Shown one piece after another: positions 37,647 through 53,199 of a stretch of 64,000 bases of DNA. The stretch spans positions 13,888,001 through 13,952,000 of the forward strand of contig OU452201.1 of the NCBI GenBank assembly GCA_911728435.2. Direction: 5' to 3'. This DNA is from Apoderus coryli. Lineage: Eukaryota; Arthropoda; Insecta; Coleoptera; Attelabidae. The position numbers and the translations under genes were made by a program. Below the pieces are notes generated by a model. That model was not told the DNA's origin. It saw only the letters and a program-made list of their open reading frames with translations, and searched no databases. Positions within the stretch are counted from its first letter, which is position 1. Each line of letters begins with the position of its first letter.

Positions 37647-37980
37647 TTGGACTTATTACAATGTGTGAATCGTATAAAGAGAATTACAAACCTTTTAAAA
37701 ACACACCAAGAAAATGTTAACGACATCAATACGGACTTTAAAATGCCGAGAGTTACAAATCGACAAACGCTTCGTGCAAATCCTGCAGCAGGTTCTGGTA
37801 CCGAGTACTGGACGAGGACTTTCATAATTCTGTATCTGGATTCATTGATAATATCTCTAGGGCAGCGATTTTCTAATGGAAACCTGTCAGCCTAAGAGTT
37901 GCTTTCATTACACCCTAATATATTTCTTGCTTCACCATTTGCTGAGTTTTTAAAATAAGTTAAAATCTTTTGTGACTACT
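37647..37980 (+). pseudogene. hAT transposase central fragment
   Basis: KMPRVTNRQTLRANPAAGSG, then EYWTRTFIILYLDSLIISLGQRF and, after a stop, ELLSLHPNIFLASPFAEFLK. This matches the middle of the same transposase class as the remnant on its left but in the opposite orientation, so the two are separate insertions or an inverted rearrangement. Confidence 0.75.
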
Positions 37981-38599
37981 ACGACTTAAACGAGTGGAAC
38001 TATGGTATAATCTGTGGAAAGAAAAAAAAATGTCAGACTCAGTGTTAAAGAAATTGAACTAGTTAAAAAAGCGCAAGATCCTAGGCTGATTTCGTGTATT
38101 ATGTCCCATAGTCTAAGCGTTTTTGATATGTTTAACGTTTATGTCAAAAATGATGTTTGCAGGCTCTATAATAATTAATATTGCCTTTTTTTAGTAGATT
38201 TGGGTTAGTTTCCATTGAGGATTTTTATACAGGGTGAAGAATAAAACTAAATTTGAAACGAGTGTGGAAAGTCAATTTTTGAAATGGAAACCTCTTATTT
38301 TTTTAATTTGGTGCATAAAATTAAAGGAATCGTTATACAAATTTGTCTTCTTCGAAAATGTTGGTATTCCAAATATTGACTATTTGTATTACATTTGCAC
38401 ATCATTGCATTAATCCTGCAACCATATCGAGCGCCGATAGCATGTGGTTAGGGTTATTTATTCATTATTTTTTTACAGTAAAATCGATTTAACATAACTG
38501 ACAAATATTTAGTACCAGCAGCTATCGGACTCTTGTTAAAATAACTTATAGCTAAGCGGGTTAATTGCGTAGTAGACCAAACCTATAGTACATATACAG

Positions 38600-38605
38600 T
38601 TTATT
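38600..38605 (-). terminator. Polyadenylation signal of protease C
   Basis: AATAAA on the minus strand about 90 nt after the stop, conserved in A (20748-20743) but AATAAC in B. Confidence 0.6.
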
Positions 38606-38694
38606 GGGTTTTTAAATTAAATAAAGTTCCTCGTTGCATATATTTCTACATATATATTGATTATTTTTCATTATATTAAAATACATGGAACATT

Positions 38695-41530
<2,836 letters not shown>

Positions 41531-41582
41531 CTTGATTTAATGATTTGTAAGACTTATCTGTACCTACATCGATTTTTTTTTC

Positions 41583-41591
41583 ATTTATATA
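41583..41591 (-). promoter_or_regulatory. TATA box of protease C
   Basis: TATATAAAT about 53 nt upstream of the start codon, conserved with A and B. Confidence 0.7.
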
Positions 41592-42215
41592 CAAAAAATT
41601 GACCGCGTAATATTAATACGTCATAATTGATCAAAAAGATGCAGTCAAATAAAAAATAAATATTTTGAGAAAAATGTATTGTTTTTAGATTGATGTGGAG
41701 ATATACATACTTCAAAATTTTTTATTAATTAATGTTCTTCATACAATTATATCTCAACAATGGATTACATTATTATAACGACTTCAGACTTCATTGGCAT
41801 AAATATATTTATTAAAATTTTTTTTTATCAAAGTTTATACAAAAGTTGAAGTATTTTTTGTTTGTTTTTTGTAATTATTATAAAATATCGTGAAAGAGGT
41901 ATTAATTCATCAAATATGAGTATTGATTATATTTTGACACATAAAAAATATTTCCTTTTATGATTAAAAATATGTTACCAAACCTGGTGAACTTTTGCAA
42001 AAATTATTCTTGTTCAAATGTACTTGCAAATGTCGTACGCTGTTATCGCAAGTATATTACTAGTTCTTTCGCGGTTCAGATACTCTAAAGACCCCTATTG
42101 TGTACAACGAATAACTTTTATTTCTAATAATATACATCTGCAACAAACAAAAGTATATGGTATATGGGTATAACGATCTCATTAAAAATAAATATGATAA
42201 ACTACTGGGACTAAC

Positions 42216-42260
42216 CACTAGCGTTGATTGAAATATTTAATTTTCAATCAACGCCACTAG
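42216..42260. repeat. 33-bp hairpin insertion flanked by CACTAG
   Basis: CACTAG (42216-42221), then a palindrome whose arms are CGTTGATTGAAA and TTTCAATCAACG, then a second CACTAG (42255-42260). Units A and B have only a single copy of this neighbourhood (B: CCAGTAGCCTATGCG), so the block is a private insertion in C. Confidence 0.75.
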
Positions 42261-42581
42261 CCTATGCGTGGCTAAGACTGTATTACTCGTCAAGTACCTA
42301 CAAAAATAAAAATAAATCGCCCTGCCAAAACATATGTTTATATATTTCCTATTTAACAAATAATTAAAAAAATATCATAATGAAAAGAAAACGTAACAAT
42401 CAATTACAGTTATAACTTACTTAAGTACCTATATCACAAAAATAAATTTAAATAAGGAAAATAATTCTTCTGTCCAATATATTTCAATCGAACCAAAACT
42501 TCTTGTTACATCAGTTAGAATAAATTAGGTAGTGTATGTATGAGTTGCCTATCAATACCTACTTTTTTCTTAAATAGTATG

Positions 42582-42920
42582 CAGGGTGTGTGAATGTTAA
42601 GATACTGATAGCAACTTTTTTATTTTTCATTCATCGTGCTGTATTTTTACAAATTAAGTCTCTAAATATGGCAGTGTATACATATTTTTAAAATTCCCAG
42701 AGTTTTTACAGAACATTACAAAAATATAAAAAATTTTGAACAAATACTCGTTAATTATTTTAAAGTTCATCAATGAATGTTTTTAACAATTAAACTAAAT
42801 TTTGATGGAATTTGCTTTACAAAAAGCAGTTTAAATGTGAGAGAATGCTAAAACAAAAATAAGAATTTATAAAATTATATAAAATGAAAAAAACTTCATT
42901 ATTTCTAATGACACACCCTG
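42582..42920. repeat. MITE of about 339 bp
   Basis: Ends in CAGGGTGTGTGAATG and, in inverted form, TAATGACACACCCTG, followed by TATA. No coding capacity. An inverted relative lies at about 46020-46286 and a fragment at 35930-36010. Termini resemble mariner-type elements (CAGGGTG next to TA). Confidence 0.65.
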
Positions 42921-43859
42921 TATATTTGTCCTATTATCTCGTTAAACACCTGTTTTCGAAACCTTTCATATGATATTTATAATAATATGTCCTATACCTA
43001 AACTACACGTCCTATAAATTATTTCCAAGAGATATGAAAGCAAACGTGCTAAGAAATTTTAGTAAAATTAAAAGAGACTTATTATTTATGACAGGTATTA
43101 AATGGTCTTTCTATTTTTAATTCAATTATTAACGAAAAAAAAATTCTCTATATGGACTAAACAAATATACCTACCTAATACTTATTTTACATCCATATGT
43201 TTTAGGTAAGAACTTCTGTTCTGAATAATTGTGATTGTTATGATATAGTGCAATATCTTGCTGGTAAACAATAAGTTTTAAAGATCTTCTCAGGGAATGA
43301 AATAATCGGATTTTGCAACATATCAAAATGTTTTTGGCCGTTCAAATTATTTTATAAAAAACTGAACCAATGATTTTGTTGATTGTCATGGCACATCAAA
43401 CATTTATACTTTTCACATTGTTTCTATATTGCTTGGAACCTTAATGAATAAATATCTGCCGTAATAAAAGTATCTTCATCTAACATCGTCATCGCCAGTG
43501 CACAAAATATGATGAATTTATCATCAAATATGTTGCGTTCAAAATTGAAATCCAGCATTAACTGACAAAATTCCATAAGGTTTTCGTGATCAGCTTCATA
43601 TATTTTTGCGTAGCAAGGAAATTAAATGATCTACAAAATTATTTTATAGCAGCACTATATAATATTGCAATTATTATATGTGCATTATTATCCAGGATTT
43701 CTTATGCGCCAAGTGGAATTGAATATCAGTACTTATAACAAATTATTGTAAAAATATTTTCGCTATTTTCCATCCATTTTAAGTGTTTATCAAGGACATA
43801 CTATTTAGTTATAAATATGATACTGGTATGTTATTATTTGGTATTTTATTTTCATAATA
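42921..43859. other. Intergenic, nothing recognised
   Basis: AT-rich spacer between the MITE and the autonomous transposon. No gene, RNA or repeat is supported. Confidence 0.5.
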
Positions 43860-43861
43860 TA

Positions 43862-44226
43862 CAGGGTGGTCCAACGAAAAGTTTGCACCTAGCTTTTCTC
43901 TTTTTTTTGTAGTCGAATGCGAAAATGCTCGGACACGTCGATTTTGCTTTTGAGGGGGACACATTTTAAACATATTTTTCGATCTGCGCCTTTAACCCCC
44001 TAGCGGGGGTGAGTAACAACCCTAAAATTTTAAATGGAAAGAGGGGTCTAATGACATATCATTTGAAAGGACACAAAATTGTCTTTCTAATGATACCCTA
44101 TTTGTCGAATTTTACTAAAACAGTTAATACGAAAACGACTTTAAAGACATTAAGCCGATAATTTTGGTATTAATGAGAAATACAAATAAGTTTTAATTAT
44201 TACGACTGAAAACAACTACAATCATT
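43862..44226 (+). repeat. Left terminal inverted repeat
   Basis: 365 bp, near-perfect at the outer end and more diverged in the last 25 bp. It includes GAGGGGGACACATTTTAAAC and CTAGCGGGGGTGAGTAAC stretches mirrored at the right end. Confidence 0.9.
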
Positions 44227-44430
44227 TCTAAATTATTTACTTTGAAGAAAAACGGGATTTCAAAAACACTATCTTATTTATCAGAACTAAATTCCTCACT
44301 AATCGTTTGCGTTTTTTGTTGAAATAAAAACTGCAGATACGTGTAGGAAAAGAATTTACACCGTTTATTTTAGTCTTTTCATTGATTCAGTTTGGTTGCT
44401 TCTCAAGTTATTTTACTTTTACCGTACAAA

Positions 44431-45504
44431 ATGATTTATTCCATTCTAGAACGAGTTGAAATTGTTAAACTTTATTTTCAAAATAATAGTAGTGCTAGAC
44501 TTACGGCTCGCTTATTTAATGAGAGACATCCCGATAAAAATGTGAATGATGTGTACGTTGGCAAGTTAGTTAAAAAGTTTGTAGATACCGGATCTGTCTG
44601 TAATGTAAAACACCAGCCGCAGAAACCGATCAGAAATGAAGCTGTGGAAGTCGCTGTTTTAGGGCATGTTGAAATGGATCATAGTCAAAGTACCCGTCAA
44701 CTAGCTGAAGCCTCAGGTGTCTCCCGTTCGTCCATAATACGAATTTTAAAAGCGTACAAATTTCATCCGTACAAAATCAAATTAGTACAGGAACTAAATG
44801 AGGATGATCCTGATAGAAGGCTGCAATTTTGTGAAGCAATGAGCCAGCGTTTAATTGAAGATCCGCAATTATTATTTAACATTTGTTTTTCCGACGAATG
44901 CACATTTTATTTGAATGGAGCTGTAAATAGGCACAATTGCCGTTACTGGGATGACAGTAACCCACATTTATTCCGTGAGGTTCATACCCAGTATCCTCAA
45001 AAAATAAACGTCTGGTGTGGCATATTAGGAAATCATATTATAGGACCACTTTTTATTCCTGGAAATTTAACTGGTGAAGTGTACCTAAACATGCTTGAAG
45101 ACACAATTGATCCTTTAATAACACAAATAATAGAAGATGACCAAAATCATACTGCTGATCGGCTTTATTTCCAGCAAGATGGAGCACCTCCGCACTATGT
45201 GGCTCCTGTAAGACAGTTCTTAGATGACCGGTTCCCTGGACGGTGGATTGGAAGGAGGGGCCCAATTGAATGGCCTGCCAGGTCACCGGATTTATCGCCT
45301 TTAGACTTTTTTCTTTGGGGGCACTTAAAAAATAAATGTTTTGCCACGAAGCCGGAGTCCATAGAAGATCTTCGCCAACGCATTACAGAAGAGTGCAGAA
45401 ACATAACACCTGATATGCTACAAAATGTTAGAAATAGATTTGAACAAAATCTGTATTATTGTATGGAATCAAATGGGTCACATTTTCAACATTTGTTAAT
45501 GTAA
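44431..45504 (+). CDS. Mariner-type transposase (DD41D)
   Basis: 357 aa from the Met in good context (ACAAAATG); an in-frame Met at 44392 would add 13 residues. It cuts and rejoins the element at its inverted repeats. The N-terminal part holds helix-turn-helix motifs (SARLTARLFNERHP; STRQLAEASGVSRSSIIRIL). Catalytic Asp155 is in FSDECTF, Asp250 in FQQDGAPPHY, and Asp292 in SPDLSPLDFFLWG; there are 41 residues between the last two, hence DD41D, as in the rosa group. AATAAA follows the stop at 45511. All key residues are present, so it may be active. Confidence 0.95.
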   Translation: MIYSILERVEIVKLYFQNNSSARLTARLFNERHPDKNVNDVYVGKLVKKFVDTGSVCNVKHQPQKPIRNEAVEVAVLGHVEMDHSQSTRQLAEASGVSRSSIIRILKAYKFHPYKIKLVQELNEDDPDRRLQFCEAMSQRLIEDPQLLFNICFSDECTFYLNGAVNRHNCRYWDDSNPHLFREVHTQYPQKINVWCGILGNHIIGPLFIPGNLTGEVYLNMLEDTIDPLITQIIEDDQNHTADRLYFQQDGAPPHYVAPVRQFLDDRFPGRWIGRRGPIEWPARSPDLSPLDFFLWGHLKNKCFATKPESIEDLRQRITEECRNITPDMLQNVRNRFEQNLYYCMESNGSHFQHLLM

Positions 45505-45583
45505 CGTTTTAATAAATCAATTTAACAGCTTGTTTACTTTTTTTACAAAGCAATGTTAAAACTAACAAACATTGGAATGTACT

Positions 45584-45948
45584 AACGATTGCAGGTGTTT
45601 TCACTCGCAATAATTAAAACTTATTTGTATTTCTCATTAATACCAAAATTATCGGCTTAATGTCTTTAAAATCGTTTTCGTATTAACTGTTTTAGTAAAA
45701 TTCGACAAATAGGGTATCATTAGAAAGACAATTTTGTGTCCTTTCAAATGATATGTCATTAGACCCCTCTTTCCATTTAAAATTTTAGGGTTGTTACTCA
45801 CCCCCGCTAGGGGGTTAAAGGCGCAGATCGAAAAATATGTTTAAAATGTGTCCCCCTCAAAAGCAAAATCGACGTGTCCGAGTATTTTCGCATTCGACTA
45901 CAAAAAAAAGAGAAAAGCTAGGTGCAAACTTTTCGTTGGACCACCCTG
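45584..45948 (-). repeat. Right terminal inverted repeat
   Basis: Inverted partner of 43862-44226, same length, ending in CCACCCTG before TA. Confidence 0.9.
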
Positions 45949-46019
45949 TATATAAATATAGGTATTATAAATCCATATTGCTCTGAATAATTGTACAATT
46001 TAGGTACAGCACATTTTTA

Positions 46020-46286
46020 TAAATTCTTATTTATTTCGATTTTTGTTCTAGCATTCTCTCAGATTTAAAGTGCGTTTTGTAAAGCTAGTTCCATCCAATT
46101 TTTTTTTTATTTTAAAAAACATTAATTTTGAAAAATGTTAGTTTTTTGTAATTTTCTGCTAATAATTTTTACATATTTTTCATATTAAGGGCCTCTAGGG
46201 TACCTTTTTAGAAAAAAAAATAGTACGCTGAATAGAAAATAAAAAAAAATTGATATCGGCATCTTAAAATTGAAGCACTCTGTATA
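46020..46286 (-). repeat. Inverted MITE copy
   Basis: Reverse complement carries GATGGAACTAGCTTTACAAA, then TTTAAATCTGAGAGAATGCT and CTTAAATTTTAAGATGCC-like blocks in the same relative order as the MITE at 42582. The outer end is CACTCTGTATAC. Eroded. Confidence 0.55.
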
Positions 46287-46540
46287 CATACATAGATATA
46301 CTGTACATTTGTTGTATCAGCATTCAGCATTATACGGTAGCAATATACGTAATATTATTTTATATACATCAATTTGCTCGAGAAACACTAGAATTAAATT
46401 ATCTTATATGCGCAGGTTCAAATCATGATTTTAGAGTTGATAAATCTATTTCAGCGGATTATCTAACTACACCCCACGTTCGTATGTTATTAAATATTGT
46501 AGGGCCTTGTTTAACAGGTATTGGAACTTAAATGAAACCA

Positions 46541-46577
46541 TTTTTGAGAGAGAGATGTTTTTGGCGACATCTCTCTC
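46541..46577. repeat. Perfect GA/TC hairpin
   Basis: TGAGAGAGAGATG and CATCTCTCTCTCA separated by about 10 nt. Simple-sequence arms; could form a stable stem if transcribed. Confidence 0.6.
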
Positions 46578-46599
46578 TCAATCATTTCTCGTGCTAGTA

Positions 46600-47149
46600 T
46601 AAGCTCTTCGTAAATGTTGGAAATTAGGGTCACACAAACGGCCGTCTGGTGAAAGCATGGCAATGTGAAACAAATTTCCAACATAACTTGAAGTCTTGTT
46701 GCTTTATGTAGCAAGCAATTCTTAGAAACCATTTTTCTAATTATGAAAAACGATCAATTGGCTGAGGATCTTTTTAATGTGATATTTTTAAGATTCCTTT
46801 TTTATATTATGAATGCGTAACCACGATATTTATTGCTTATACTTGGACACTCCCTTGAAAATACTGTTTATTAGATTTTTGAATATAGTCCCTGCTAGGG
46901 ATTAAGCCGTTTGTTTCCCCTCTAAGCCAGAGAGATCGTGAATCCAGATCAGATTCAGATCATTATTTTTCCAACATTTTTACTCTTGCGTTATTTTTGA
47001 ACATGTTTCTTATAACCTCTTCGCTATCAGAAAATACTTAGTATATCAATAACTAAATCTTTTGCTTAGTAAGAAAATGCTTCAAATTTTTTAACGATTT
47101 TATATGTCAATAGTTTCCACAGATTGTTTGTATGGATATTTAAGTGATC
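46600..47149. other. Intergenic, nothing recognised
   Basis: AT-rich; no gene or classifiable repeat by eye. Confidence 0.4.
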
Positions 47150-47320
47150 AATGCCATGATGTTTGGCCTGTAACATGACTACGCGACAATGTACCCTAGG
47201 CGACTGATGTTGGAAACTTAAGTTTCCGAAACATGTGTGGCACCTCAATTTAAATTTGAACAGATATATGAGTACTTTGGTGGAGCAGACGTTGTTTTAT
47301 TTGTATATTTAACTCCTCTC
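47150..47320 (+). repeat. Relative of the 35.1-35.8 kb repeat, with hammerhead-like module
   Basis: CTGATGTTGGAAACTTAAGT then TTCCGAAACATGTG (47204-47237), followed 45 nt later by GTGGAGCAGACGTTGTTTTATTTG. The order hairpin, CGAAACATGT, GTGGAG...GACG, TTTATTT matches the repeat at 35670-35767. Confidence 0.45.
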
Positions 47321-47399
47321 TGATATGGATTACTTCAAGAAATAATTAGTTTTGATTTCACATCATAATTTGGTTTCTTATGTTATTTGGGTTAGCTGA

Positions 47400-47510
47400 A
47401 CAGCCTCTTGTTTCCATCAGGATGCAAGAGAACTGAATCTTGCCCATAAGCAAAGAAATACTTAAATAAAGACCTTTATTATTATTATTATTATTTTTTT
47501 TTTTTAATTC
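47400..47510 (+). repeat. 5'-truncated LINE tail
   Basis: AAATAAAGACC followed by a (TTA)n run at 47475-47496, as at the 3' terminus of the element at 14.6 kb but in plus orientation; a T-run follows. The start of the truncated copy is not defined. Confidence 0.4.
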
Positions 47511-47883
47511 ACGATTGATTCGGTATGGTCTGAAGTCGGAACATTGCTGCTCAACACTGGTTAAGGCACATTCGAACCGTTCTGTACCCAAGACTGCTGC
47601 CTTAACACACTGATTGATGATTTTCTCCGATGGTATGTAATGTGCTTCATGTTTTCTAGGCATTTCTTATATGAACTAACCCCTTATACGATATTACTAT
47701 TTGGAGAATCTTTACACCAGCAAAATACGTATCAATATTTTGTATATCAAAGGCTAAGTCGGCGTATTTTGCAATTTTGTCATTGTTATTCTTAAATTAT
47801 TATTATTATTCTTAATTTCAATACCTATTTATTGAAATAAATAAGTATAAATAAATAAAAATACATTCAAATTAAATAGTGTA

Positions 47884-47889
47884 TTTATT
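47884..47889 (-). terminator. Polyadenylation signal of protease D
   Basis: AATAAA on the minus strand 70 nt past the stop codon of protease D. Confidence 0.6.
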
Positions 47890-47958
47890 AAAATTTAAAA
47901 TAATTTTTAACATTTTCAAAAAAAAACAAACAAAAATACAGTCGAATGATAATTGTTA

Positions 47959-49934
<1,976 letters not shown>

Positions 49935-49987
49935 ATTTGGGCAATTCTTTGAACCCGTAACTACTAATCTTCATAGTTTTCCACGTC

Positions 49988-49996
49988 TTATATATA
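49988..49996 (-). promoter_or_regulatory. TATA box of protease D
   Basis: TATATATAA on the minus strand about 55 nt upstream of the start, same spacing as A-C. Confidence 0.65.
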
Positions 49997-50417
49997 GGTA
50001 AGGTACTCTTTTACATTATCATATCAAATTCGAGTTGATCACCAAACAGATTATCATTGGAGGTGTACGGATTATTGTGCTCCATAATGTTGATTTATTG
50101 TATGAACATGTTTAGATAAAATATATTTTTTAGTGTTGTATAGGATGATATGCACCTCGAAATTCTCAACTTGCAATTGCAATATAAATTTGAGAAGTGG
50201 TAGTTGGTAGTAAGCGTTGTGGATAAAGCCAGGTTGGTTCAAACATGCAATTTGCATTGTTTATTATTGTTTGCATTACCTACCACCTCTATTCTTTGTC
50301 TCTCGTTAAAATTTAAAGAATAGTTTTCACCATTTAAGTATTAAGACACTTCAGTTTTAATGAATTGCTTGTCCAGTAACCAACTATCTAAATACCATAT
50401 TTCCTATATATCCATCA

Positions 50418-50624
50418 GTATATTGGCCTACCAATATCCCGGATTTCACAGTTTTAGATACTTTTTTATGGGAGCATCTAAAAAGCAAAGTATCAACCGA
50501 AAAAAACTTAAATTTAGATTATAGACTGCATAAAATTTATTTGAACAAAATCATTTCAAGCTTTAAAACTGTCTGTGATTACAATTCAATGTTGGATTTT
50601 CAAGTTAAATACTTCGGTTTTTAA
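50418..50624 (+). pseudogene. Mariner-type transposase C-terminal relic
   Basis: Open frame without a Met. It reads WPTNIPDFTVLDTFLWEHLK, then SKVSTEKN and on to a stop. This aligns with WPARSPDLSPLDFFLWGHLK of the intact DD41D transposase, so it keeps the third catalytic Asp but nothing upstream. Confidence 0.75.
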
Positions 50625-50639
50625 TTAACGTTTTTGATA

Positions 50640-51295
50640 AATTTAGCAATTTAAGTTAGACTATATTTATTTGATTATCCATCTTGGCTATAGTTGGTAA
50701 CATGAAGAAAATTATCATATCGCACAATGCTGATAAAGCCTACCTATAGTTTTGTGCATTTTGCGGTGTAAATATTACAGTAAAGCATAGGGTATCCCAT
50801 ATAAAAAATGTTCAGAATTTTAAGGAGAACCCAAAAATCAAATAAAAAAATAGGTTACTAATTTGAAATAAGAAATAGACAGAAATAACTAAGATTATAT
50901 ATATTTTTTTTAAATAAATTGCTGACTTTAGGAAATAATCCTTTGTGCGACTGTAGGTAATTATTAGGTATATTATCAAATTTGAACCATAACTTAGGAA
51001 AGGCATATTGCAATAATATCTTTGAGAAACACATCCAAAATTATTATTTCACCCTAGAAGGCTATAACGAATATTATAATCTAAAGGTATTCAATAATAT
51101 TTTGACAGGTTTATTATTCTAAGTTTAATTTAGGATTAGTTGCATTAATTATATTCAAATTCAGTTAAAATGTATAGTACTGTAGAAAGAAGAAACAGCA
51201 AATATGCTTGAATGTTTTTTATCAAAACAAAAAGCTCTGCTCTGGCACTAATCAAATGAAATCGTTCATGTGGCCTTTAATTTCTTTATACAGAC
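50640..51295. other. Intergenic, nothing recognised
   Basis: AT-rich spacer between a transposase relic and protease exon relics; no feature supported. Confidence 0.45.
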
Positions 51296-51299
51296 AGAC

Positions 51300-51458
51300 A
51301 GCATTAGTTAGTAACCCGGTATATTTTTCGTGGATGATAATGTTTGTAGTTTTAATTACTTGGTCACCATCGTTGATGATGCGGGGGTAACCGAGAATTG
51401 CTTGAACTGAATTAGCACTCTTCAAAAGTGTTACATTAATTAGTTAATATTTACGAAG
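51300..51458 (-). pseudogene. Protease D exon 3 relic 1
   Basis: Minus-strand reading NSVQAILGYPRIINDGDQ then VIKTTNIIIHEKYT matches residues 94-127 of protease D, with two single-codon in-frame deletions and no stop in the block. The flanking intron string TTACATTAATTAGTTAATAT also matches D. No other protease exons are nearby, so it is a partial duplicate. Confidence 0.8.
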
Positions 51459-51879
51459 CACAGGTACTTTCTATAATTAAATTTAGCCATTAAAAGTGCA
51501 TACTGTTCAAGGTTAATTGGCATATTTTCAATTACTTATGTACCTAGGTACTTGTTTTTAGAGGTTCTAGTTCTAAAGTCATGAACGCTATGTCGCAGTT
51601 GTAGCAGTTCACATTTTTTCCAAAGAAACCGTAACATTGTTATTATTTCAAATAATAATAATTTTTGTAGGTAGTGCTGTCTTGTTGAAACAACAACATA
51701 ATACTGTTCTTAGATAACCTATTCTAAGGTAGGTACTTACCTAGTAGGTACACTTTATTAATTTAAAAACGTTTTAATTGGTATTAGGGAGATTTCGAAA
51801 TTGTTCAATGCCACAATATAACTTTTTTTAAATATATAGTAAGTAACACATTTTTGGTTCTATAAATTAGTAGATAAGT

Positions 51880-51994
51880 AGTCAATTACTTGATTACTAT
51901 TATGGATATTGAGGCGGTGGGAACCGGGAATTGCTTGGACTGAATTAGCGCTGGTTTGACAAATGTTACATTAATTAGTTAATTAGTGATTATA
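51880..51994 (-). pseudogene. Protease D exon 3 relic 2
   Basis: Minus-strand ACCAG acceptor, then SANSVQAIPGSHRLNIHNSN and QVI, matching the first quarter of protease D exon 3, with adjacent intron sequence TTACATTAATTAGTTAAT. Only this part is present. Confidence 0.75.
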
Positions 51995-52113
51995 TTTAAC
52001 TAATAGAAGTAGATACGGTACAGGGTGTTCACAGCTAAATAGATGTTTAGGAAAAAAATTTCCCATATAAGTTTACTGGTTCAAAATAGATTTTGTAAAA
52101 ACATTCACATATA

Positions 52114-53195
52114 CAGGGTGTTTCAGAATGTCTGAGCCTGGTCCTACTTTATGATTTCAAATTTCAGCTCTTAAATGTAAATATAGAGTAACACTTTTTA
52201 TGTTGTGTGACACTAAACACACTGAATAAGTATACTTGTTAGCAATCTGTAAAGTACATTCCGACGTGGTTCGCCTACGTCACATCAGACAAACAGGTTT
52301 TTGGTTTACGATATAACAAGGGTGGCCGAACGAGTAATGAGAGTATTAGAAGACAACAATACATAATACAAGACAGATGTTAATAAGAGCTGTTAGAAAT
52401 ACGTTGTTTCATGTTATGACAAAGAATAAATTATTTTGGGTGTGGTTTTTAGACTTTTATTAAAAATTTTTAAAATAATTAAGAATACTTTTTACATACT
52501 TATGACCTTCAAATTTACCAGGGAAAACTGATACGGCTTCAGAAAGTACAAGTAAGGGATAAGCGCGTTGAGCTTTCTTTTATTAACGTAAAATCAGAGA
52601 ATCAATAGAAAATCGCGATACAAGTCTATATCTTTCACCCATTTGGCATCAAGTAATCAACGACGCCACGACCTCTCCATCGCACGGATCGACTTGGTTC
52701 AATTATTGAAATCTATAAGTTTGTTTTACAAGAATTATTGTTTGGTACTTCTGTGTTGATTTTGAATGATGAATCAGTCAGTTCTGTTAAGATATTAATT
52801 TAAACCACAACAAACAATAAAACTTCTAGTCTTTGGTCACAGTGTAAAATATAAAAAAAATCAACACTGACCCTTTAATGTTATTGAAACTTAGAAAGAG
52901 GATTATTTAAAAAAGTGTATAGCTACTACGTGTAATTCTTTTGTTACGTTGTGAATCATAATATATTACAGGACTATTCTGGAGTGGTCTGAAATAAAAG
53001 CAGTTTTGTTTTATTGAAAGTAAAAAAATATATATGTAGAAATTACAATGAATCACGAACTGCTGAGTCTAACCTCTTCTAACCAATGCCATTTCAAGTA
53101 CCTAGTTAATAAGTTCTAGCCGTTAGCGACGATCAAAGGGCATAAAATGTGGCCAATTTTGATAGAAAAATAGGTATATTTCCTGAAACACCTCG
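52114..53195. repeat. Possible non-autonomous DNA element with CAGGGTGTTTCAG ends
   Basis: TACAGGGTGTTTCAGAA at 52112 is mirrored by TTCCTGAAACACCTCGTA at 53179-53196. The interior (1.08 kb) has no recognisable coding sequence. The two ends could belong to separate insertions. Confidence 0.35.
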
Positions 53196-53199
53196 TACA

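Larger units (their letters stand above)
43862..45948 (+). mobile_element. Intact DD41D mariner-type transposon with long inverted repeats
   Basis: 2087 bp beginning CAGGGTGGTCC and ending GGACCACCCTG, flanked by TA (43860-43861 and 45949-45950). The terminal inverted repeats are about 365 bp each (43862-44226 and 45584-45948). In the outer 130 bp I find a single mismatch (GCTCGG against ACTCGG), so insertion is recent. One transposase frame fills the middle. The long repeats are unusual for mariner, where about 30 bp is common. Fossils in the protease introns and at 50418 belong to the same or a close family. Confidence 0.93.

Noticed and set aside
47358..47663. 101-codon minus-strand open frame
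   Set aside because: Runs through the (TTA)n and T-rich LINE tail, giving poly-Asn and poly-Lys; not a credible gene.
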